Below are positions 1-6,776 of a stretch of 8,746 nt of DNA, in pieces. The stretch lies in assembly GCA_017561285.1 (NCBI GenBank), contig JAFZDG010000035.1:1-8746 (forward strand), in the 5' to 3' direction. The stretch is from Bacteroidaceae bacterium (GTDB lineage Bacteria > Bacteroidota > Bacteroidia > Bacteroidales > Barnesiellaceae_A). Each line of letters opens with the position of its first letter. Position 1 is the stretch's first letter. Made by a program: the position numbers and the translations under genes. The notes under the pieces are model-generated. The model had not been told where the DNA came from. It ran no database searches and saw only the letters and a program-made list of their open reading frames with translations.

Positions 1-284
1 CTGCGTTCCTCGTACGGGGCTACCATATTTCGGGGCATAAAGCCCCTCAACCGGTGCTTCGCACCAAGTTTGACAGAGTCGTTTAATCGCATCCCCGCAC
101 TACGTCACTGCGTTCCTCGTACGGGGCTACCATATTTCGGGGCGTTAAGCCCCTCAACCGGTGCTTCGCACCCTGTTTGACAGAGTCGTTTAATCGCATC
201 CCCGCACTAAGTTGCTACGCATCTCGTACGGGGCTACCATATTTCGGGGCATGAAGCCCCTCAACCGGTGCTTCGCACCAAGTT
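1..284. repeat. Tandem array, 107-bp period, about 2.65 copies (left edge open)
   Basis: Copies begin at 1, 108 and 215, so the period is exactly 107 bp. The third copy stops matching after about 70 bp, near 284. By eye, copies 1 and 2 differ at 7 of 107 positions, and copies 1 and 3 at about 5 of the 70 shared positions. Each copy contains two compact inverted repeats: GGGGC/GCCCC with a 5-nt spacer (34-48, 141-155, 248-262) and GGTGC/GCACC around TTC (53-65, 160-172, 267-279). A third, larger pairing joins CCCCGCAC near the end of one unit to GTACGGGG at the start of the next. The period is not a multiple of three and a frame followed through the array meets a stop, so coding is unlikely. 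The array starts at or before the window edge, so the true copy number is unknown. I do not recognise it as a named element; a family of interspersed Bacteroidales intergenic repeats is my best guess. Confidence 0.9.
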
Positions 285-436
285 ATCACCCGAGATAGCT
301 GCGCTCTCGAAGATATTTTACACTCGCTGTGAAAAATATCGAAGTAAACTTCGTATTTCTCGCTCGTTTATTCGTATCTTTATTGCGAGAATATATTGAA
401 GTAAAAACCAAGTTACACCCCCTTAAAACACGATAT
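285..436. repeat. Cluster of short inverted repeats in the region upstream of dnaE
   Basis: Four successive inverted repeats fill this gene-free stretch. CGAGA/TCTCG lies at 291-309. GATATTTTACAC pairs with GTGAAAAATATC at 312-340, with 11 of 12 positions complementary around a 5-nt loop. CGAAG/CTTCG lies at 340-353 around TAAA. TTCTCGC/GCGAGAA lies at 357-391 with a 21-nt spacer. The octamer GAAGTAAA also occurs twice in direct orientation (341-348 and 398-405). The block may be the 5' leader of dnaE, a terminator for an upstream gene, or a degenerate continuation of the repeat region. I found no convincing Bacteroidetes promoter: TATCTTTA at 375-382 is one base from the TAnnTTTG box but has no TTTG about 20 bp upstream. 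The A-rich bases just before 437 fit Bacteroidetes translation initiation. Confidence 0.6.
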
Positions 437-3400
437 ATGCAACTTCCCTTTGTACATTTGCACGTTCACTCGCAGTTTTCGGTGCTCGATGGACAGGCAT
501 CCATACCGGCGCTTGTCGATAAGGCTATTAAAGACGGACAGCCGGGTATGGCACTTACCGATCATGGCAATATGTTTGGTATCAAAGAGTTCTTTAATTA
601 CGTAAAGAAGAAAAACGGTAAGACCAAAGATAATATAAAGGCTCTGCAAAAGCGTCTGGCGGCCCTTGAGGAGGGAAAAGAAGTGGTGGATGACAGAGAG
701 CAAGCCATAGCCGATTGTCGTGCCGAGTTGGAGGCCGAGGAGAAGAAAATATTTAAGCCCATATTGGGTTGCGAGGTCTATGTGGCGCATACCTCTATGG
801 AGAAACGCACCGACAAGGGTTGGCACCTTATTCTCTTGGCCAAGAACCTCAAAGGATATAAGAACCTTATAAAAATCGTGTCGAATGCGTGGACGCGAGG
901 CTACTATTATCATCCGCGTACCGACAAGGCCGAGTTGGAGAAATACCACGAGGGGCTTATCGTGTGCTCGGCATGCCTGGGTGGTGAGTTGCCTCAGAAA
1001 ATTATGAAAAACGATGTGGCAGCTGCCGAGGAGGCTGCCCGGTGGTTTAAGGGTATATGGGGTGACGATTACTATATAGAGTTGCAACGACACAAGGCAA
1101 CAGTGCCACGTGCTGCACACGATGTGTATGACCGACAAAAGGAGGTTGAAGAGCATCTTATAGCTATAGCTCGCCGCAACGATATAAAGTTGATATGCAC
1201 CAACGATGTGCATTTTGTCAATGAGGAGAATGCCGAGGCGCACGACCGCCTGATATGCCTCAATACGGGTAAGGACCTTGACGATCCCAATCGTATGCTC
1301 TACAGCAAGCAAGAGTGGTTTAAGACGCGCGAAGAGATGACGGCCGTATTTGGCGACATTCCCGAGGCAATGATCAATACCACCGAGATTGCAGATAAAG
1401 TGGAGTTTTATACGATAGACCATGCTCCTATTATGCCTACCTTTGCCATACCCGAGGAGTTTGGCACAGAGGAGGGCTATCGCAAGCAATATACCGAGGA
1501 GGATCTCTTCAATGAGTTTACGCGCAACGAAAATGGCGAGGTGGTGCTTAGCGAAGAGAAGGCTCGCGACAAGATTGAAAAACTGGGTGGTTATGACAAG
1601 CTGTATCGTATAAAACTCGAGGCCGATTACTTGAAGAAACTGGCCTTTGATGGTGCAGCCAAACGCTATCCCATGCCACTCTCGGATGAGGTTATGGAGC
1701 GTATGACCTTTGAGTTGCATATTATGAAGACGATGGGTTTCCCGGGATACTTCCTCATTGTACAAGACTTTATAGCGGCGGCTCGCAATATGGGTGTGTC
1801 GGTAGGTCCGGGACGTGGCTCGGCGGCCGGTTCGTGTGTGGCCTACTGCTTGGGTATTACGCAGATAGATCCCATTAAATATGACCTGCTGTTTGAGCGT
1901 TTTCTCAACCCCGACCGTATCTCGTTGCCCGATATCGATATAGACTTTGATGACGATGGTCGCGGACAGGTGCTCAATTGGGTGACCGAAAAATATGGCT
2001 ATGAGAAAGTAGCTCATATCATTACCTATGGTACGATGGCAACCAAATTGGCTATCAAGGATGTTGCACGTGTGCAGAAAGTACCCATCCCCGAGAGTGA
2101 CCGCCTTACCAAGCTCATTCCCGATCGCTTGCCCGAGGTAGATGGAAAGCCCTTGAAGATGAACTTGAAAAACTGCATAGCATCGGTGGCCGAGTTGCGT
2201 GAGGCATGTGAAAGTAGCGACACCCGTATTGCCGATACAATGCGATATGCGCAAATGTTGGAAGGCAACGTTCGCAACACCGGTGTGCATGCTTGCGGTG
2301 TGATTATTGGTCGTGACGACATTACCGACTGGGTGCCAGTGAGCACTGCCGATGATAAAACGACCGGCGAGAAGATGCTCGTTACGCAATACGAGGGTAG
2401 TGTGATAGAAGATACCGGTATGATCAAGATGGACTTCTTGGGCCTTAAGACACTCTCTATTATCAAGGAGGCTATCGAGAATATCCGTTTGCGCCTGGGT
2501 ATAGAGATAGATATAGACAATATACCCATCGATGATCCGGCCACCTATAAACTATATTGCGAGGGCCGCACAACGGGTACGTTCCAGTTTGAGTCGCCTG
2601 GTATGCAAAAGTATCTGCGAGAGTTGCAACCCTCGACGTTTGAGGATCTTATAGCCATGAATGCCCTCTACCGTCCCGGCCCTATGGACTATATACCGCA
2701 GTTTATTGCTCGTAAGCATGGGCGTGAACCTATTACCTACGATATACCCATTATGGAGAAGTATCTGAAAGATACGTATGGTATTACTGTGTATCAAGAG
2801 CAGGTGATGTTGTTGTCGCGTCTGTTGGCCGACTTTACGCGTGGCGAATCGGATGCACTGCGCAAAGCGATGGGTAAGAAACTCAAAGACAAACTTGATG
2901 AACTGAAACCCAAGTTTATCAATGGTGGTAAAAAGCACGAGTATAAAGAAGAGGTACTCGAAAAGATATGGGGTGACTGGGAGAAGTTTGCATCGTATGC
3001 CTTCAACAAGAGTCACGCCACTTGCTACTCGTGGGTAGCCTTCCAAACAGCCTATCTCAAAGCCAATTATCCATCGGAATATATGGCTGCTGTACTGAGT
3101 CGCAACTTATCGGATATAACCGATGTGACCAAGTTTATGAGCGAGTGCAAGGCTATGAAGATACAGGTATTGGGCCCCGACATCAACGAGAGTCAACTTA
3201 AGTTCTCGGTAAACAAGCGAGGCGATATACGTTTTGGCCTTGGAGCTATCAAGGGCGTTGGCGAGGCTGCCGTAACTGCAATCATTACCGAGCGCGATAA
3301 GAATGGCAATTATAAGTCGATATTCGACTTTGTGGAGCGTGTCAACTTGTCGGCTTGCGGTAAAAAGACTATCGAGTCATTGGCCACAGCCGGTGCTTTC

Positions 3401-4249
3401 GATGGCTTTGGCGAAGTGAGACGTGAGAATTTCTTGCCTGCAGCCGAGGGAGAGGTGAGCTTTGTAGATACCCTTGTGCGTTACGGACAACGTGTGCAGA
3501 GCGATCGCGCTTCGCAAACAACCTCTCTGTGGGGAGATATGGTGATGGAATCGACAACGGCCAAACCCCAAGTGCCTCCTGTGGTTGAAGAGCCTCAAAT
3601 TACCCGTCTCGAACGTGAAAAGGCTTTGGTGGGCCTCTATCTATCGGCACACCCGCTCGATCCCTATAAATTGGAGTTGGAGTATGGTTGCAATACCCGT
3701 ATGTCGGACCTTAAGAATCGCAACGCTATGTTAGGTAAGGAGATAACATTTGGAGGAGTTATTGTGGGCTATCGTGAGAAAGTGGCTCAAAATGGCAATC
3801 CGTATGCATTCTTGCGTATCGAAGATTATAGCGGTTCGGACGAGATTGCCCTTTTTGGTCGTGATTATGTCAAGTATAGCAACTTTGGCCGTATAGGAGG
3901 CGCTGCATTTGTTTTGGTGCGTGCAGTGTATGAACGCAGCCGTTATAACGACAAGGTGAATATGGTAATACGATCGATAGACCTCCTTGCCGACCTGCAA
4001 GGCAAGATGTTCTCGAAGTTGGCCATCACGCTATCGCTCAGTGCCTTTACGCCGGCATTTATAGAGTCGCTGTCGGAACATATGCGCGAAACACCACATA
4101 ATAGCATAGATGTAACGTTCCGTATTATCGATGAGAAGATAGGCCGACAGGTATCTATGCGCTCGCGCCGTAAATGCCAACTTTCGCTCGAGCTCATTGA
4201 GTTCCTTCGCGACTGGGATGCATCGCCTATTGAGTTTAAATTGTCGTAG
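437..4249 (+). CDS. dnaE: DNA polymerase III subunit alpha
   Basis: This is the replicative polymerase subunit that extends DNA in the chromosomal replisome. The frame is open from a GTG at 329, but I place the start at ATG 437. That gives 1270 residues beginning MQLPFVHLHVH, so the PHP domain starts at the N-terminus as in other DnaE proteins, and 329-436 is repeat-rich leader. PHP motifs are HLHVH (7-11), TDHGN (41-45), GCE (111-113), His130, Cys177/Cys180 and NDVHF (256-260). An inserted charged, probably coiled-coil segment spans about 57-105. The polymerase core shows GPGRGS (457-462), the acidic PDIDIDF motif with Asp499, Asp501 and Asp503, and MDFLGLK with Asp666 as the likely third catalytic acid. 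Helix-hairpin-helix repeats follow at about 935-1000, a probable clamp-binding motif QTTSLW at 1027-1032, and an OB fold at about 1100-1175. The remainder is the likely tau-binding end. No frameshift is seen. PolC is excluded because no DEDD exonuclease is inserted. Confidence 0.97.
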   Translation: MQLPFVHLHVHSQFSVLDGQASIPALVDKAIKDGQPGMALTDHGNMFGIKEFFNYVKKKNGKTKDNIKALQKRLAALEEGKEVVDDREQAIADCRAELEAEEKKIFKPILGCEVYVAHTSMEKRTDKGWHLILLAKNLKGYKNLIKIVSNAWTRGYYYHPRTDKAELEKYHEGLIVCSACLGGELPQKIMKNDVAAAEEAARWFKGIWGDDYYIELQRHKATVPRAAHDVYDRQKEVEEHLIAIARRNDIKLICTNDVHFVNEENAEAHDRLICLNTGKDLDDPNRMLYSKQEWFKTREEMTAVFGDIPEAMINTTEIADKVEFYTIDHAPIMPTFAIPEEFGTEEGYRKQYTEEDLFNEFTRNENGEVVLSEEKARDKIEKLGGYDKLYRIKLEADYLKKLAFDGAAKRYPMPLSDEVMERMTFELHIMKTMGFPGYFLIVQDFIAAARNMGVSVGPGRGSAAGSCVAYCLGITQIDPIKYDLLFERFLNPDRISLPDIDIDFDDDGRGQVLNWVTEKYGYEKVAHIITYGTMATKLAIKDVARVQKVPIPESDRLTKLIPDRLPEVDGKPLKMNLKNCIASVAELREACESSDTRIADTMRYAQMLEGNVRNTGVHACGVIIGRDDITDWVPVSTADDKTTGEKMLVTQYEGSVIEDTGMIKMDFLGLKTLSIIKEAIENIRLRLGIEIDIDNIPIDDPATYKLYCEGRTTGTFQFESPGMQKYLRELQPSTFEDLIAMNALYRPGPMDYIPQFIARKHGREPITYDIPIMEKYLKDTYGITVYQEQVMLLSRLLADFTRGESDALRKAMGKKLKDKLDELKPKFINGGKKHEYKEEVLEKIWGDWEKFASYAFNKSHATCYSWVAFQTAYLKANYPSEYMAAVLSRNLSDITDVTKFMSECKAMKIQVLGPDINESQLKFSVNKRGDIRFGLGAIKGVGEAAVTAIITERDKNGNYKSIFDFVERVNLSACGKKTIESLATAGAFDGFGEVRRENFLPAAEGEVSFVDTLVRYGQRVQSDRASQTTSLWGDMVMESTTAKPQVPPVVEEPQITRLEREKALVGLYLSAHPLDPYKLELEYGCNTRMSDLKNRNAMLGKEITFGGVIVGYREKVAQNGNPYAFLRIEDYSGSDEIALFGRDYVKYSNFGRIGGAAFVLVRAVYERSRYNDKVNMVIRSIDLLADLQGKMFSKLAITLSLSAFTPAFIESLSEHMRETPHNSIDVTFRIIDEKIGRQVSMRSRRKCQLSLELIEFLRDWDASPIEFKLS

Positions 4250-4346
4250 GAGATGTAGGCCTGCAAGATGTATTGTGTGGCTGTGGAACGAGGCCGAGTG
4301 CAGATAGTAATTGTAATAGAGCTTTATAAACAATAAAATTATAACT
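4250..4346. other. Intergenic gap between dnaE and the TPR gene
   Basis: This 97-bp gap has no clear rho-independent terminator and no match to the Bacteroidetes TTTG/TAnnTTTG promoter pair. Its last 20 bases are rich in A and T (ending near AAATTATAACT), as expected before a Bacteroidetes start codon. Read-through from dnaE into the TPR gene is therefore possible but not shown. Confidence 0.5.
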
Positions 4347-5705
4347 ATGAAGAGTCTACGTAATTGGGTGGTGTCATTGTTTGCAATGCTATTTGCTGCG
4401 ATGACGATGGTGCATGCTCAGAGCAGCAATTTGGATAAAATCCTGGAGAACCTTAATAGATATGATGTTAAGGTTCAGGGTAGTAGTGATGCGCAATTGT
4501 GGCTGGAGAGAGCCAGAGCCTATTATGAGGCCGAGTCGAGCATAACGAAAGACTTGGCCGAAGGAATAGGCTATGCAGTTGTGCAAGTGGCAATGGGCCG
4601 AAGTAATAGCAGCCAAGAGGTGAAAATAGGTGGAAAGGTATATATAGAGCATCAGTATCCTTTGGTGAAAGTATATGTAACGAAAGCCGACAACATTGTC
4701 AGAGGTTGGATTTCATCTCTATTATCTACAGGACATAACTTTTGCGGTACAGCCCTTGCCTCGTATCAGCGTGCTGCCGAGTTGGATGCTTCGTTGAATG
4801 ATGCTATAGCGAAAGAACTTAATTTACTCGAAAATTATTATGTCATTGGTGGAAATGCCGCCTATGCTCTGGGCGAAAAGCTATATGCTTCATACCATTA
4901 TATGATGGCATTTAATGTTCAGTTGAGCCCGTCCTATAAAGGTAGTCTGAATTTCGACTATCTTATGGCTGTGCCGCAAATGATGATTGAAGATGAAGTC
5001 GATGAAAATTCGCGTGAGATGGCCATTACTGCATTAGAGGCGCTGATGGAATTGGATTATCGCGATAGTGGCAATGTCGATTTTTATCTTGCCTATTTCT
5101 ATCTTACGCAATATTATGATGATAATCTCGATGAAACGCTATGGAAAGCGTTGGAGGTAGCTTGTAAGGGTGTAAATATATATTCGAAAAATGCAGATTT
5201 GATAGAGGCTGCAACAACCCTATTCACAATGGTAGATGTGAGCGAAGTGCCTGCCAAAAATATATCGAAGTTGAAGCAGTGGGCCGATATGCTGCTTCGA
5301 TACAACCCCGAAGATGCCTCATTTTGGATAAGTAGGGGAGCGATATACCTTTCTATGGATAATTATGAGGAGGCAATCGTTTCGTTTACAAAGACTCTTG
5401 AGTTAGATTCTCAAGATGCCGACATATGGAGCATGGTTGGATATTGCTATTATCTTTTGGCCAATAGAGCTCTTGAAGAGGCATATAGTGCATCAACAGA
5501 CGAGGGTTACGATAATGCTCAGAAAAATTGTGACAATTTGTGTATGAAGTCTCTTTATTACTATGAAGGTGCATTTAATCTTGGTTGTAGGGATATTCAA
5601 GTAATTGAAAATTTGAATTATATTTCATTCCGACTGAGAAATAGAGAAGGTATGATGGCGAAATATGAAAAATATAAGAACCTGTATGACGAAATGAAAA
5701 AGTAG
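4347..5705 (+). CDS. Secreted tetratricopeptide repeat protein, function unknown
   Basis: This is a 452-residue protein with a typical Sec signal peptide: a positive start (MKSLRNW), a hydrophobic core at about 8-22, and a probable signal peptidase I site after Ala24 (VHA|Q). No lipobox cysteine is present, so it is probably soluble in the periplasm. The clearest TPR lies at about 323-356, where residues fit W-x-x-x-G near the start of helix A and end in LELDSQ; a second follows at about 357-380. Weaker helical pairs are likely at about 135-155 (ending AAELDASL) and 160-290, rich in Tyr and acidic residues. Residues 30-125 do not look like TPR and I do not recognise them. TPR arrays bind peptides or partner proteins; no enzyme motif is visible. 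It follows dnaE on the same strand but has no evident link to replication. Its codons look more A/T-rich than those of dnaE. The start is supported by the signal peptide and the A-rich upstream bases. Confidence 0.85.
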   Translation: MKSLRNWVVSLFAMLFAAMTMVHAQSSNLDKILENLNRYDVKVQGSSDAQLWLERARAYYEAESSITKDLAEGIGYAVVQVAMGRSNSSQEVKIGGKVYIEHQYPLVKVYVTKADNIVRGWISSLLSTGHNFCGTALASYQRAAELDASLNDAIAKELNLLENYYVIGGNAAYALGEKLYASYHYMMAFNVQLSPSYKGSLNFDYLMAVPQMMIEDEVDENSREMAITALEALMELDYRDSGNVDFYLAYFYLTQYYDDNLDETLWKALEVACKGVNIYSKNADLIEAATTLFTMVDVSEVPAKNISKLKQWADMLLRYNPEDASFWISRGAIYLSMDNYEEAIVSFTKTLELDSQDADIWSMVGYCYYLLANRALEEAYSASTDEGYDNAQKNCDNLCMKSLYYYEGAFNLGCRDIQVIENLNYISFRLRNREGMMAKYEKYKNLYDEMKK

Positions 5706-5725
5706 CTTACAGTCTTATCATATAG

Positions 5726-5765
5726 AAGCGAGGCGCAGGGTGTACATATCCGCTGCGCCTCGTTT
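5726..5765. terminator. Hairpin terminator between convergent genes, possibly bidirectional
   Basis: A perfect 10-bp stem joins CGAGGCGCAG (5729-5738) to CTGCGCCTCG (5753-5762) around a 14-nt loop. It extends to 13 pairs (5726-5738 with 5753-5765) if one G-T pair is allowed. It begins 20 bp after the TPR stop codon and lies 24 bp beyond the exchanger stop codon on the other strand, the usual place for a shared terminator. The T-tract after the stem on the plus strand is only TTTG. On the minus strand a run of seven T (5778-5784) precedes the stem rather than following it. Termination is therefore inferred from stem strength and position. Confidence 0.75.
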
Positions 5766-5789
5766 GTGTAGTGTGGTAAAAAAACTGTT

Positions 5790-6752
5790 TTATCGCATCA
5801 GCAAATATACGATGTAAGCGATGTACAGGAGTACGAAGATAGTGCCCTCTGCACGGTCTAACTCGTTGCGACGGAAGGTGAAAGCCGTTACAGCAATGAT
5901 GAGCGACGCTACTACAAGAATAATGAGGTCGATGGGGAGGATATTGCCCAATTGCAGGGGCGAAACAGTGGCGCATGTACCCAGAATGAGAAATACATTT
6001 GAGATATTCGAGCCAATAACATTACCCAATGCCATCTGTCCTTTGTTTTTGCTTGCTGCTATGACGCAAGTTATAAGTTCCGGCATAGATGTACCACCCG
6101 CCATAAGGGTTACGGCTATAACGGCTTCGGACATACCCATATCGCGAGCAAAGATTACGGCATACTCAAGAAAGAGATCGCCGCCATATATGAGGCCTGC
6201 AAGACCACCCACTATCATAATCAACTCAAGCCATATGGGGTGTTGCTTGGTAGGTGCTTCGATTGTGGGTGCTGTTTCGGTTGGTTCATCGCGCTTGGCT
6301 GTGATAAACGAATATACCATAAACACAACAAAGAAGCAGAGCATAAGAAGTCCTTCGCTGCGAGAGATTATGCCGGCATTACCATTGAGCCACATATCAA
6401 GGCCACAAATGGCAAGAACCACAGCTGCTAATAGACCGAAAGGAATGTCGCGCGACAATGTGTTATGCTCTATACGGATAGGGCGTATAAGTGCCGTAAT
6501 GCCCAGTATCATTAGGGCATTGAAAAGGTTAGAACCCAATATGTTGCCAATGGCTACATCGGTAGAGCCGTTGAATGTCGATATAAGACTTACCACAAAC
6601 TCGGGGGCCGATGTGCCGATGGCAACAATGGTGAGGCCGATAACAAACTCTGAAATGCCAAATCGCTTGGCAATAGCCGAAGAACCTTCGGTGAGATAGT
6701 TGGCTCCTACAAGCAGTAAGCCCAGGCCAACCAGCATAAGTACGATAGTCAT
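5790..6752 (-). CDS. Calcium/sodium antiporter, CaCA family (YrbG-like)
   Basis: This is an inner-membrane protein of 320 residues, about the length of E. coli YrbG, with roughly ten hydrophobic segments in two halves. The halves are inverted repeats and each carries the CaCA alpha-repeat signature. The first is GTSAPE (46-51) with GNILGSN (69-75); the second is GGTSMPE (219-225) with GNVIGSN (243-249). Glu51 and Glu225 match the conserved ion-binding acidic residues of this family. A hydrophilic linker at about 152-172 joins the halves. Members exchange cations such as Na+ (or H+) for Ca2+ across the membrane; the actual ions here are inferred. The start ATG lies 24 bp after the PBP stop codon on the same strand, preceded by A-rich sequence, so the two genes are probably one transcript. 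The gene ends at the shared hairpin with the convergent TPR gene. I leave the symbol blank because orthology to yrbG cannot be confirmed. Confidence 0.93.
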   Translation of the reverse strand: MTIVLMLVGLGLLLVGANYLTEGSSAIAKRFGISEFVIGLTIVAIGTSAPEFVVSLISTFNGSTDVAIGNILGSNLFNALMILGITALIRPIRIEHNTLSRDIPFGLLAAVVLAICGLDMWLNGNAGIISRSEGLLMLCFFVVFMVYSFITAKRDEPTETAPTIEAPTKQHPIWLELIMIVGGLAGLIYGGDLFLEYAVIFARDMGMSEAVIAVTLMAGGTSMPELITCVIAASKNKGQMALGNVIGSNISNVFLILGTCATVSPLQLGNILPIDLIILVVASLIIAVTAFTFRRNELDRAEGTIFVLLYIAYIVYLLMR

Positions 6753-6776
6753 AATAATTATATGTGTTTTCTTTAA

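Noticed and set aside
1..284. CRISPR array
   Set aside because: The repeats are adjacent 107-bp units with no distinct spacers, which does not fit short repeats with unique spacers.
375..382. TATCTTTA as a -7 promoter box for dnaE
   Set aside because: One mismatch to TAnnTTTG and no TTTG about 20 bp upstream.
453..460. TACATTTG, a perfect -7 box
   Set aside because: It lies inside the dnaE coding region after the start codon and has no -33 box upstream.
413..2389. 658-codon minus-strand open frame opposite dnaE
   Set aside because: It overlaps a well-supported dnaE along its whole length, and its product is rich in His, Ile and Leu with no motif I recognise. It is treated as a shadow frame.
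5821..6699. 292-codon plus-strand open frame opposite the exchanger gene
   Set aside because: The antisense frame encodes the exchanger with both alpha-repeat motifs; this product has no family features.
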